Below are positions 53,553 through 60,945 of a stretch of 64,000 bases of DNA, one piece after another (the stretch's first letter is position 1; every line of letters starts with the position of its first letter). The notes beneath the pieces are model-generated. The model was not told where the DNA came from and ran no database searches. It worked only from the letters and a program-made list of their open reading frames with translations. The position numbers were made by a program, and so were the translations under genes. The DNA is from Anaerolineaceae bacterium (GTDB lineage: Bacteria; Chloroflexota; Anaerolineae; Aggregatilineales; Phototrophicaceae). The DNA lies in assembly GCA_002699585.1 (NCBI GenBank), contig PABP01000035.1:188052-252051 (forward strand), given 5' to 3'.

Positions 53553-53566
53553 TGCAGTTAACTGCA
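53553..53566. promoter_or_regulatory. Palindrome between divergent genes, operator candidate
   Basis: TGCAGTTAACTGCA is a perfect 14-bp palindrome in the 157-bp gap between the XRE gene (start 53476, minus) and the 60-aa gene (start 53634, plus). Its position fits autoregulation by the XRE protein; binding is inferred. Confidence 0.5.
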
Positions 53567-53633
53567 TTAAAGTGATAAAACTGTTCATAACGATCCGCAT
53601 TACGACCCAGACATAGACAAAAGGGGAAGTACC

Positions 53634-53816
53634 ATGTGCGAAAGAGTAGATCGTGAACAGATGATCCGAGAAATCATCGAGATACTAGCTACAATGCCCG
53701 AAGATATGCGCAATCGACTATTGGATGCATGGGAGCGCGAAGTTTCTGCCATGCAAGGCAAAGATTACAATCAGCGTGACACTGATTCCGACAATTCGAC
53801 CGCAGGACTCCACTAA
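53634..53816 (+). CDS. Small hypothetical protein (60 aa)
   Basis: Unrecognised protein of 60 residues; GGGGAAG lies 6 bases before the ATG. The first 45 residues are helical (QMIREIIEILATMPEDMRNRL and LLDAWEREVS) and the tail is acidic and polar. Divergent from the XRE gene across a palindrome. Its length and helix pattern would suit a small regulator or antitoxin-like partner, but nothing specific supports that. Confidence 0.55.
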   Translation: MCERVDREQMIREIIEILATMPEDMRNRLLDAWEREVSAMQGKDYNQRDTDSDNSTAGLH

Positions 53817-54152
53817 CTGCCAGGCAGTTATTGGACGCATCGATCACCCTCTACATAGTCATCAGCCGCAAGATTGCTGAATCATCCATCTGCCATACGA
53901 CCGTTTTGTTGCTACCTGAGCATCCATTGCGAGATACGCCTATACGTGCTGCCATCACCCGTGAGCGCGGAGTTCTGCCACGATGGCACGTTCCGCCCCG
54001 GCGTCAAGGCGCTCGCTCCGGGCTCGTGCCGCTGCGCTCAACGCGAACTGGATACCTTGACACCGTGGCCAGTGAGAACGAGCCGATCCTGTGGCAACTC
54101 CGGCACAGGGCTGGAGCACGAGAGAAGGCGCACAGCGCCATGGAGGATTATC
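53817..54152. other. GC-rich region before SSB, no gene that I can support
   Basis: About 335 bases, with 53950-54140 clearly richer in GC than the surroundings. Frames across it are open in several registers but lack good starts and family resemblance. One frame includes a CHDGTFRPGVKALAPGSCRC stretch, which might be a fossil of another gene; I cannot name it. GGAGG at 54142 belongs to SSB. Confidence 0.5.
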
Positions 54153-54533
54153 ATGACGTACCAAATGCACATCATCGTTGGACATCTGGGGGAGACGCCC
54201 CAACTGCGTGACGCCAATGACCAGAAGGTGACAAGTTTTTCAGTTGCAGTCAATATTCGCCGCGGTGAACAACAGATCACGACCTGGTACCGGGTGACAG
54301 CCTGGAACGGTTTGGCTGAGACAGTATGCCAGTATCTGGAAAAGGGTCGCCGTGTACTAGTTGATGGCAGTAACCTGCGCACAAGTGCCTACATCGACCG
54401 TGATGGCCAACCTCGTGCCAGCCTCGAACTGACCGCCAATCGCGTGCAGTTCCTGGACAGTGCAAATGGTGACGCAGCACAGGACGACGCGCCACCTAGC
54501 AGCAATGGCGATGAGGACGAAATTCCCTTCTAG
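54153..54533 (+). CDS. ssb: Single-stranded DNA-binding protein
   Basis: Protein of 126 residues with an OB-fold: MHIIVGHLGETPQLRDAND, TSFSVAVNIRR, TTWYRVTAWNGLAETVCQYLEKG, then VDGSNLRTSAYIDRDGQPRAS and an acidic tail ending DEDEIPF, the partner-binding C-terminus of bacterial SSB. GGAGG lies 6 bases before the ATG at 54153; longer frames upstream have no binding site. The short length and the neighbourhood suggest a plasmid/mobile-type paralogue rather than the sole housekeeping SSB. Confidence 0.92.
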   Translation: MTYQMHIIVGHLGETPQLRDANDQKVTSFSVAVNIRRGEQQITTWYRVTAWNGLAETVCQYLEKGRRVLVDGSNLRTSAYIDRDGQPRASLELTANRVQFLDSANGDAAQDDAPPSSNGDEDEIPF

Positions 54534-54562
54534 TCGCTGAACACAACATCATACTGAATCAG

Positions 54563-54590
54563 GCAGTGGCCGAAAGGTCACTGCTTCTTC
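54563..54590 (+). terminator. Rho-independent-like terminator after ssb
   Basis: GCAGTGGCC-GAAA-GGTCACTGC forms a 9-bp stem (one G-U pair) closed by a GNRA tetraloop, followed by TTCTTC. It lies 30 bases after the ssb stop. The U tract is interrupted, so termination may be partial. Confidence 0.7.
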
Positions 54591-55120
54591 ATTGTAGTTG
54601 GTATTAAACTCAACAAACAATCTGCCCATAGCTTACACCTCCTGTACTGAAAGCTGGTTGTCTATTCGATAAGTTGACTTTACTCAGACGAAAGCTGTGA
54701 CGGATAATTATGTCTTTGCCAGACAGCCGTGCCGATTGGTGCGTTGACCCAGCCAGTTTCCACCATCAGCTGCTTCATTTAGTCCCTAAAAACAATATCG
54801 TCCGCAATCCTTAACCGACGATAGATTGGAAATGTCATCGCCATCAAATTTGTTACACAACTTCTACCGAAAATCATGTACAGTGCATGACGCGCTTGTG
54901 ACCGATGGGAATCTAAACTATAAAGCCGGACAGAAACGATAAGATTCCAACTTTCGATAAAACTGAGATCTACATCAAAAACGGACTTTGACAAAGTCGT
55001 ATGCAAGCTGTTTCTGTCACCACAATCTTCAACTCAGATATCTCTGACGTTAGCGGGTTCGCAGGTCAAGATGGCAAACCAGATCAGTCATTCGTGTACA
55101 AGAAACAAGAACTTTTGAGG
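54591..55120. other. Intergenic region, no gene that I can support
   Basis: About 530 bases between ssb and a convergent gene. A 75-codon minus frame at 54779-55006 starts at TTG without a binding site and has no family resemblance, so I do not call it. No RNA gene or repeat stands out. Confidence 0.55.
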
Positions 55121-56071
55121 CTAGAGACTCCGACCATCTGCACCAATCGGCGTCCATGTTTCACCACCATCATGTGAGTAGTAGAGGTCACGATCTGAGG
55201 TGGAGACGGCCAATTCATCAGTTACTGGATTGATGCCAATATAGAATATTACCTGCTGCGCATCAATTTGTGGCGTAGATGGAAGTGGGTTCGACTGACC
55301 TGTTTGCAGATCATACTCAAATAATGCGTCCATCCCGAACAACAGGCGATCGCCATTGGGGTCGAAGGCAATACTTGTCACAGCACCTGTATTGGTTGCC
55401 TGACTAAACGTATTGCCAAAGTCATTGGATAAGAAAACACCACTCTGAGTTGCCAGAGCTACGAGATTGGGTTCAGTTGGATGAACAGCAATTTGGGTTG
55501 GATTGGCAGTCAAGCCACTGGCTGCACTTTGTTCCCAGTTCTGGCCAGCGTCCAAACTGTAATGCAAGCCAGGTGTCAACAATGAATTCTGGGATGGATT
55601 CAGCACGTAAACGGTATCGCCATAATATGATGCCCCCATCACATGAAAGTCTGTTTCACCCAGGAAGTTAATGGTCTGAACGGTGGCGCCAAAATCCTGA
55701 CTGCGCACCAGACCAATAGGGTTAATCAGATTGGATCCTGCACCTGGATGCCCACTGCTAAAAAAGCCATCTTCTGTCCCGGAGTAGCCCATGTAGTCGT
55801 TGATTGGCAGAGTTGGCCTGGACCATGAGCCGTCTTCATAGCTGACGATACCCGTGTGGGTCGCTACGCGCAGTTGATTACCATCGCCTGTGAAGCTCAT
55901 ACCGTGTATGTCTGGAAATGACACCGAGGCGCGGTTGTTACTCGATATCAGCAAGACCAGGGCTGCAATTGCAGCGATTGCAACGGCGACCCCAGCACCC
56001 CATATCCTTCTCTGCTGTTTTTGCTGTTTCTTGGCCTGACGTATGCGTGATTTTGAGGTTTTCTTGGACAT
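55121..56071 (-). CDS. Membrane-anchored BNR/sortilin-like repeat protein (F510_1955-type)
   Basis: Protein of 316 residues. A basic, Gln-rich N-terminus (RIRQAKKQQKQQRR) is followed by one membrane segment at about 27-48 (AGVAVAIAAIAALVLLI), leaving the body outside. The body is a beta-propeller with Asp-box repeats: YSLDAGQNWEQS, SNDFGNTFSQ, YSHDGGETWTPIG. This plan matches F510_1955-type proteins described near copper and redox genes. Start ATG at 56071, AGG 8 bases upstream (an ATG at 56077 is possible). A palindromic operator lies at 56135-56154. Confidence 0.82.
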   Translation of the reverse strand: MSKKTSKSRIRQAKKQQKQQRRIWGAGVAVAIAAIAALVLLISSNNRASVSFPDIHGMSFTGDGNQLRVATHTGIVSYEDGSWSRPTLPINDYMGYSGTEDGFFSSGHPGAGSNLINPIGLVRSQDFGATVQTINFLGETDFHVMGASYYGDTVYVLNPSQNSLLTPGLHYSLDAGQNWEQSAASGLTANPTQIAVHPTEPNLVALATQSGVFLSNDFGNTFSQATNTGAVTSIAFDPNGDRLLFGMDALFEYDLQTGQSNPLPSTPQIDAQQVIFYIGINPVTDELAVSTSDRDLYYSHDGGETWTPIGADGRSL

Positions 56072-56134
56072 GCTCATTGCCTGTTGTATGGAGACTTTGT
56101 TTAGGCTAAGCGTATCCCAGGCACAGAAAATGAA

Positions 56135-56154
56135 AATGCGCCATTTGGCGCATT
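56135..56154. promoter_or_regulatory. Palindromic operator, site A (perfect)
   Basis: AATGCGCCATTTGGCGCATT is a perfect inverted repeat of 9+9 bases around TT, 64-83 bases upstream of the BNR-repeat gene start. Near copies occur upstream of three other genes in this region (57957, 60339, 61588), which marks it as a shared operator. The regulator is not identified. Confidence 0.7.
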
Positions 56155-56177
56155 CTTATCCAACTACATTGCAGATT

Positions 56178-57263
56178 TTACCCTATAGCTTGGAGTTCAG
56201 GCGTGTGCTCCGCATTGTGTTCTGCATAAACCTCCGGATTACTCTGGAACGCACCCTGGCAAACAGGGCAGCAGAAATAATAGGTATCGTCACCATACAC
56301 TGTGGATGCATAGGCTTGCCTAGGCTCGATTAACGCACTACATACGGGATCTCGGACGAGATTCTCAGGCTGTGACTGATGGCCAATCGGTATGAAAGCA
56401 CGTATTGTTGTTCCAATGCCAATCTTGCTTTCGATGGTCAACTGCCCGCCTAGATTATTTACACGTTCCTGCATTCCCAGCAATCCATAGTGATTCTCAA
56501 ACGCCAGATCACCAAGACTTTCTGGCAGTAAAAAACCAACACCGTCATCGGTGATCTTTAATAAGACGCCATCTGGCCCGTAACTAACTTTGACAACAAT
56601 ATGTTGTGCTTGACTATGTTTCTGTATATTCTGAAGTGCTTCCTGGGCAGCACGGAATAATGTTAATTCCTGTGATTCGTCCAAGCGGCGCGCGTCACCT
56701 TCGACTTCAACCTGTATTCGAGACTTACACAACCGATCAACCAGCATCTGCAAAGCAGCCACGAGACCAAGTTCTTCCAGTGCGGGTGGCCGCAGCCCGC
56801 CTATTAAATTGCGCAGATTGCTGACAATATCCACAGCCTGCTTCCGAGCGGCATCCAGCATACCTAGCGCGCGCTCTGGATGAGAGTCTATCCAGTTTTT
56901 GGACATATCAATGGCCTGTGTCACGGCAATGATGGATTGGATTGTATCATCATGCAGTTCACGAGCAATGCGCTTACGCTCGTTTTCCTGTCCATCCGAG
57001 AGTTGCTCTGAATAGGCGCGACGCTGCTTTTGAGCCCGTCTGACGTGACCCACCATGCCAGACATTGCTAACTGTAACTTCTGGATTTCTGCAATACCGC
57101 CGCATTGATTTTCAAACGAGTCAAAGTCTCCCTGGCCTAAGCGATTTGCTTGAAAAGATAATTTCTGTATCGGTCGGAGTACACGCACATAAAACCAAAC
57201 ATTGCTTGCTACAAAAAGCGCACCACTTATACAACAAAGCTCAAATAAGCTTGAATGTAACAT
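56178..57263 (-). CDS. NarL-type sensor histidine kinase with C-terminal YHS domain
   Basis: Protein of 361 residues. One membrane segment at the N-terminus, a HAMP-like linker (IQKLSFQANRLGQGDFDSF), HisKA_3 at about 97-165 with the phospho-His in RKRIARELHDDTIQS, and an HATPase domain at about 195-290 (ITDDGVGF, YGLLGMQERVNNLGG). The unusual part is the C-terminal YHS domain at about 303-350: RDPVCSALIEP, then YFCCPVCQGAFQSNPE, a metal-binding fold of heavy-metal proteins. The start forms TAATG with the response regulator stop. A direct metal-sensing role for the YHS part is inferred. Confidence 0.9.
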   Translation of the reverse strand: MLHSSLFELCCISGALFVASNVWFYVRVLRPIQKLSFQANRLGQGDFDSFENQCGGIAEIQKLQLAMSGMVGHVRRAQKQRRAYSEQLSDGQENERKRIARELHDDTIQSIIAVTQAIDMSKNWIDSHPERALGMLDAARKQAVDIVSNLRNLIGGLRPPALEELGLVAALQMLVDRLCKSRIQVEVEGDARRLDESQELTLFRAAQEALQNIQKHSQAQHIVVKVSYGPDGVLLKITDDGVGFLLPESLGDLAFENHYGLLGMQERVNNLGGQLTIESKIGIGTTIRAFIPIGHQSQPENLVRDPVCSALIEPRQAYASTVYGDDTYYFCCPVCQGAFQSNPEVYAEHNAEHTPELQAIG

Positions 57264-57901
57264 TAGTCATTGCTTCCTTCCATACTGATGAAGCCGTGCT
57301 GTAAGGCGATGGCGACCGCCTCTGTACGCGTTGTGACGCCGAATTTCTGATAGATATTCTTGAGATGTCCCTGTACGGTTCTGTCGGATATGAAAAGTAA
57401 CTTACCAATCTCTTTGTTCGTCATTCCCAGACTAGCCTGAGACAAAACTTCCAATTCTCGATCTGTTAGGCCCTCAATTTGCGCGGGCATCTCAGCGATG
57501 TGCTTTTCCACTTTTTCAAGGGTCTCTGGATCAAACGCTTTGCGCCCGCCAGCCACTTCTGTGAGGGCTTTGTACAGCTCAGATAACTCAGCTGTTTTGA
57601 GTATAAACCCATCTGTGCCTGCATCAAGTAATGCATGGACATAGGCCGGATCATCATAAGCTGTCAGTACGAGGATACGAATGTCTGGATAGTCGTGCCG
57701 AATGCGGCGCGTCGCTTCTACACCTGTCAGTTCAGGTAAATGGATATCCATAATGACTACATCTGGGGACAAAGCCCCTGCAAGCTGAATGGCTTCTTGG
57801 CCATTTGTGGCTTCACCGACGACATCTATGCCCATACTTTCAAGATAGAGGCGTGTGCCTTGTCGCACAATTTTGTGATCTTCCACCAACAGAACGCGCA
57901 T
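57263..57901 (-). CDS. NarL/FixJ-family response regulator
   Basis: Protein of 212 residues from the ATG at 57901 (AGGAG 8 bases upstream). Receiver domain with Asp8, phospho-acceptor Asp52 in VIMDIHLPE, and Lys102; LuxR-type helix-turn-helix at about 147-205 (LTDRELEVLSQASLGMTNKEI, RTVQGHLKNIYQKFGVTTR as pattern). Translationally coupled to the YHS kinase. A copy of the shared palindrome lies about 56-73 bases upstream of the start, so the pair itself belongs to the regulon and could even be its regulator. Confidence 0.94.
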   Translation of the reverse strand: MRVLLVEDHKIVRQGTRLYLESMGIDVVGEATNGQEAIQLAGALSPDVVIMDIHLPELTGVEATRRIRHDYPDIRILVLTAYDDPAYVHALLDAGTDGFILKTAELSELYKALTEVAGGRKAFDPETLEKVEKHIAEMPAQIEGLTDRELEVLSQASLGMTNKEIGKLLFISDRTVQGHLKNIYQKFGVTTRTEAVAIALQHGFISMEGSND

Positions 57902-57956
57902 ATTGATGACTCCTGTACTTTGCTTCCATATCATAGCGCGTATTCAGAGTGACAAG

Positions 57957-57974
57957 ACCCGCCATTTGGCGCAT
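57957..57974. promoter_or_regulatory. Palindromic operator, site B
   Basis: ACCCGCCATTTGGCGCAT matches site A at 16 of 18 positions, with the core GCCATTTGGC unchanged. It lies 56-73 bases upstream of the response regulator start on the minus strand. Confidence 0.65.
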
Positions 57975-58090
57975 CCAAACTCCATACACACAGGGGTAAA
58001 CTCTATTTTGAGAAATAAAGCAATCAAATTGTAAGATTGATGCCTGATGATTACAGGTGTCGAAAACGATAGTTTATATAGGGGGATTTC

Positions 58091-58450
58091 ATGAAGAAGT
58101 TAGCCTTTAGTATTGTAGCTCTTATTTTGCTTTTTGTAGCAATACCTGTGTTCGCACACGATGATGGTCATACTTGCCCACATTCAGGCGCAACCATCAC
58201 AGACCTTAGCAACTGTGTTGCTCACGCCGGTACCGTAGGCCACATCGACAACGCAGGTGTGCTGCAAGGATTACAGGCCAAACTTGCCGCTGCATCAAAC
58301 GCATATGATCGCGGTCAAATCTCGGTCGCCATCAATAATCTAAAAGCTTTCATCAACCTTGTTGAAGCCCAGGCCGGCAAGCATATTGACGCAACCCACG
58401 CAGGCCATATGATCCATCATGCGCAACATGTGATTGATGCCCTCTCTTAA
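58091..58450 (+). CDS. Secreted His-rich protein with FIMAH-like helical domain
   Basis: Protein of 119 residues with a signal peptide (KKLAFSIVALILLFVAIPVFA, cut near residue 22). The mature start is His-rich: HDDGHTCPHSGATI, with two Cys at about 29 and 42. The rest resembles the FIMAH domain: LQAKLAAASNAYDRGQISVA, INNLKAFINLVEAQAGKHI, then HAGHMIHHAQHVI. The many His residues suggest metal binding outside the cell. GGGGGA lies 6 bases before the ATG. It is convergent with the cytochrome gene. Confidence 0.8.
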   Translation: MKKLAFSIVALILLFVAIPVFAHDDGHTCPHSGATITDLSNCVAHAGTVGHIDNAGVLQGLQAKLAAASNAYDRGQISVAINNLKAFINLVEAQAGKHIDATHAGHMIHHAQHVIDALS

Positions 58451-58486
58451 CGTCTTTCGTTGTTCAACCTATTTCGATAGTGAAGC

Positions 58487-58513
58487 AGCCCCGGTCTAGC
58501 CGGGGCTATTTTG
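58487..58513 (+). terminator. Rho-independent terminator of the FIMAH-like gene
   Basis: AGCCCCGG-TCTAG-CCGGGGCT forms a perfect 8-bp stem with a 5-base loop, followed by ATTTTGTT. It lies 36 bases after the stop at 58450. The hairpin overlaps the last codons of the convergent cytochrome gene, whose TAG stop falls in it. Confidence 0.88.
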
Positions 58514-59014
58514 TTCTCTAACTAATCGTGTGCGTTCTTGCTGCGTAGCAACCTGTTCAGGTGTCCACATGGTTTTTATATAGGCGATGACGGCTTCGAC
58601 TTCAGCGTCCGATAACACGGAATCCAGGGCGGGCATTACATAAAAGTTGACAGGATCGCCCATGCCACCTTCTTTGATAATCTGGACTAGCAAATCGTCA
58701 TCATGATGCCAGGTATGTCCGGTTTCGTCATGAGGTGGCGCGCCATAGCGTCCAGTCAAATCTTTTTCAAGTGGCGCATCCGGGAACTGTCCTTCACCGT
58801 TGGCGCCATGGCACGTTGCGCACTGCATATTGTAGACAGTTTGCCCCAGCTCATACGATTGGGAACCCGGTGTTGCGGGGTCAATGATTGTTGTACCTAA
58901 GGCTGTGCTGGAATCGGCCGTACATGCCGTAGTGATTACAATGGTAACGATAATTGACAGGATCGATGTTTGACGGATTTTCAGTTTTTTCAATGTAGGC
59001 TGCAGCAACAGCAC
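58496..59014 (-). CDS. Cytochrome c lipoprotein 1
   Basis: Secreted monohaem cytochrome c. The haem site CATCHG is followed by EGQFPDAPLEKDLTG, HTWHHDDDLLVQIIKEGG and FYVMPALDSVLSDAEVEAVIAYIKTMW with the axial Met in the MPA motif. A lipobox-like ITTAC ends the signal sequence, so it is probably lipid-anchored. The upstream DsbA gene stops at 59040; I propose a GTG at 59014, next to AAGGAG, though this spacing is short and a nearby CTG/TTG is possible. A longer frame to 59113 runs into the DsbA gene. It is paralogous to 60357-60887. Confidence 0.82.
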   Translation of the reverse strand: MLLLQPTLKKLKIRQTSILSIIVTIVITTACTADSSTALGTTIIDPATPGSQSYELGQTVYNMQCATCHGANGEGQFPDAPLEKDLTGRYGAPPHDETGHTWHHDDDLLVQIIKEGGMGDPVNFYVMPALDSVLSDAEVEAVIAYIKTMWTPEQVATQQERTRLVREQNSPG

Positions 59015-59039
59015 TAATCTCCTTGAGCTATGTCGTATC

Positions 59040-59852
59040 TCAGTTAGTAGCTTTGGCAAGTTCTGAATCGATGATCTGGACGAATGCATCATAGGGTTGA
59101 GCGCCGCTGACAAACTGTCCGTTGATCAGAAACGCGGGTGTACCCTGAGCGCCTATCTCCTGTGCAGCGGTCGAATCTGCGCGGACATCCTCTAAGTATG
59201 TTTGATCATCGAAACATGAAGTGAATTGTTCTGTATCGAGCGATAGCTCATTTGCGTATTGGATCAAGCTATCACGGTCGAAATTGGGCTGGTTGGCAAA
59301 CAGCAGATCGTGATACTCCCAGAATTTCCCCTGATCATCGGCGCATTCTGCTGCCATTGCGGAAGTAACGGACGTCTGACCGAGAATCGCAAAATCGCGA
59401 TAGACAAACTGAATTTGCCCTTCGTATTGATCCAAGAGGGGTTGTAGGGTCGTGTCATGGAACCGCTTGCAATAGCTACAATTAAAATCGCTGAACTCTA
59501 CGATGACAACCGGAGCATCGGCTGGCCCAATTGACGGGTCATCATCCACGTATTGGCTGGCTTCTGGTGTATCCGAACTTGAAAGGTCTGACGATGTAAT
59601 CAGGTCACTGATGGTCTCTTCTTGGCGGCTAAATGCGGCATCAACAGCTTTCTGGATTGCTTCGTCAGTACTTGCCTGGAGTTTTGCGTATCCCGCAGCG
59701 CCAACAATCCCACCGACAACAAAAAACGCGACAGCGATCACAAAGTAGTTGAACGTATGGCGACTGATCGTTATGACAGCATCATCGCGAAGAAGCTCAT
59801 TATCGGTATCTGTTTGCGTGATCGGCTCGTTGCTTACTTGATTTTCCTGCAA
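59040..59852 (-). CDS. DsbA-family thiol-disulfide oxidoreductase, membrane anchored
   Basis: Protein of 270 residues. A cytoplasmic acidic N-terminus, one membrane segment at about 36-56 (FVIAVAFFVVGGIVGAAGYA), a linker, and a DsbA-like thioredoxin domain from about 110. Active site CSYC at 125-128 in SDFNCSYCKRF; the cis-Pro loop is QGTPAFLINGQFV near 245. It starts at TTG, supported by GAGGT 6 bases upstream. It lies just downstream of the UGA-containing thioredoxin gene and upstream of a cytochrome c gene, so it likely works in extracellular disulfide exchange. Confidence 0.92.
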   Translation of the reverse strand: MQENQVSNEPITQTDTDNELLRDDAVITISRHTFNYFVIAVAFFVVGGIVGAAGYAKLQASTDEAIQKAVDAAFSRQEETISDLITSSDLSSSDTPEASQYVDDDPSIGPADAPVVIVEFSDFNCSYCKRFHDTTLQPLLDQYEGQIQFVYRDFAILGQTSVTSAMAAECADDQGKFWEYHDLLFANQPNFDRDSLIQYANELSLDTEQFTSCFDDQTYLEDVRADSTAAQEIGAQGTPAFLINGQFVSGAQPYDAFVQIIDSELAKATN

Positions 59853-59871
59853 AGCGTGACCTCAAATTTGA

Positions 59872-60270
59872 TTATGTTTCATTGAGTACCTGCGTAATTT
59901 CTTGACGCAGGAGGTCTTCATCAATAGTGCCTAAGCCCTGATAGATTTCTCGCCCATCAGCTGCAAAGATAACAATACTCGGATGCCCAGGTAGGCCCAA
60001 TTGCTGGAAATAAGCCTCACCCTCTGCTCCGTCCTGCGCATTAAATTGCAGAAATTCGACTTCAGTACCAAACTCTCCTTCAAGCCCATTCACGATGGGC
60101 TGCATCTGCGTTCAAGGCCCTCAACCAGATGTGTAGAAGAATAGGAATGTTGGCCTATTTTCAGCTAATGGTAAATTTCCTGCTGAGGGCGTATTGCCAG
60201 AAGGCGTGCACGCAGCTAACGCAATCAGCGCAAGTAGCATCAAGCCAACTACATGTATCGGTCGTGTCAT
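59872..60270 (-). CDS. Thioredoxin-like lipoprotein with UGA at both active-site positions (candidate selenoprotein)
   Basis: From the ATG at 60270, reading TGA as residue, the product has 132 residues. Residues 1-21 are a lipoprotein signal ending LAAC (Cys21). A thioredoxin fold follows: FLFFYTSG-U-GP-U-TQMQPIV, then EFLQFNAQDGAEGE, and LGLPGHPSIVIF with the cis-Pro. The two TGA codons, 50 (60123-60121) and 53 (60114-60112), stand exactly where CxxC is expected (C-G-P-C). No other stop interrupts the frame. A 7-bp perfect hairpin follows. Sec insertion at both places is the simplest reading; a pseudogene with two coincident hits is the alternative. No sel genes are in this window. Confidence 0.72.
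60083..60101 (-). promoter_or_regulatory. SECIS-like stem-loop inside the thioredoxin gene
   Basis: On the minus strand AGCCCAT-CGTGA-ATGGGCT forms a perfect 7-bp stem with a 5-base loop that contains GU. The loop begins 18 bases after the second TGA and 27 after the first, both within the 16-37 base window usual for bacterial SECIS elements. It also encodes part of QPIVNGL. Confidence 0.6.
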
Positions 60271-60299
60271 TTGTGCTGTCCAAAACTATGAACCATATT

Positions 60300-60314
60300 T
60301 GTCTACAGTAGACA
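60300..60314. promoter_or_regulatory. 15-bp palindrome upstream of the thioredoxin gene
   Basis: TGTCTACAGTAGACA is a perfect palindrome of 7+7 bases around one base, 30-44 bases upstream of the start at 60270. It lies between the start and the D copy of the shared palindrome (60339-60356), so this promoter may answer to two regulators. CopY/BlaI-type repressors use TACA-type inverted repeats, but the match is loose. Confidence 0.5.
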
Positions 60315-60338
60315 GTAGTGTGAAAAGGAGAAATACAC

Positions 60339-60356
60339 ATGCGCCATATAGCGTGT
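60339..60356. promoter_or_regulatory. Palindromic operator, site D (weaker)
   Basis: ATGCGCCATATAGCGTGT matches the site A core at 14 of 18 positions. It lies 69-86 bases upstream of the thioredoxin start and just past the stop of the cytochrome gene at 60357. Confidence 0.5.
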
Positions 60357-60887
60357 TTAGTCGATGTTTGACGCATCTTGTTCTTCACTATAGATATCGA
60401 GATGGTACTCCTCCCAATTGGGGTTTGCTTCAAGGAAATTCTCTGTTATCTGTGCCTGATGCGTACGCTGCTCAGGTGTCCAAAATCGTTTGATGTAGTC
60501 GATAATGTCAAATATCTCATCGTCAGTAAGTTGGCCAGCGTGCGGTGGCATGATGTAAATGTACATGGGGCTACGTGCCCCATACTTGATCATTTCAAAC
60601 AGAATTTGATCCGCATGTTGCCAGGTGTGCCCCTCTGCATTGTGCATTGGCACCGGATGATAACCCAGTTCAATACTGCGCTCGACAGTGCCGGGACCAC
60701 CGCCTGTTGGCTGACCTTCGCCGGAATAACCATGACAGTGGGCACATAATCGTTCATAGCTTAGTTTGGTAGCTATCAATTCAGTATCAGATGAGTCGAT
60801 AGTTGGAATCAGTTGTGATGTTTCGCTGACCACTGGTGAACAAGCAGCTAACAGTATGACAACAACAAGCAATAGAAACCTATACAT
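60357..60887 (-). CDS. Cytochrome c lipoprotein 2
   Basis: Protein of 176 residues with a lipoprotein signal (FLLLVVVILLAAC, lipid Cys about 16). Haem site CAHCHG in ERLCAHCHGYSGEG; an extra loop TGGGPGTVER; then HTWQHADQILFEMIKYG and MYIYIMPPHAGQLTDDEIFDIIDYIKRFWTPEQ with the axial Met. Clearly a paralogue of the cytochrome at 58496. Transcribed with the gene cluster 61527 to 58496. Likely an electron carrier on the outer face of the membrane; partner oxidase unknown. Confidence 0.9.
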   Translation of the reverse strand: MYRFLLLVVVILLAACSPVVSETSQLIPTIDSSDTELIATKLSYERLCAHCHGYSGEGQPTGGGPGTVERSIELGYHPVPMHNAEGHTWQHADQILFEMIKYGARSPMYIYIMPPHAGQLTDDEIFDIIDYIKRFWTPEQRTHQAQITENFLEANPNWEEYHLDIYSEEQDASNID

Positions 60888-60945
60888 ATTTCCTAGGCAC
60901 CTTGTTCTGTGGTTTGTATTAGATGTGGTATCAGCAGATCAGGTA

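Noticed and set aside
53831-54211. Plus frames overlapping the start of ssb
   Set aside because: GC-rich random frames without a good start; the ssb frame begins at 54153 with GGAGG.
54779-55006. 75-codon minus-strand frame
   Set aside because: Starts at TTG without a binding site, isolated, and shows no family resemblance.
58496-59113. Long start of the cytochrome gene at 59113
   Set aside because: It would overlap the DsbA-like coding region by 74 bases and places 33 extra residues before the lipoprotein signal.
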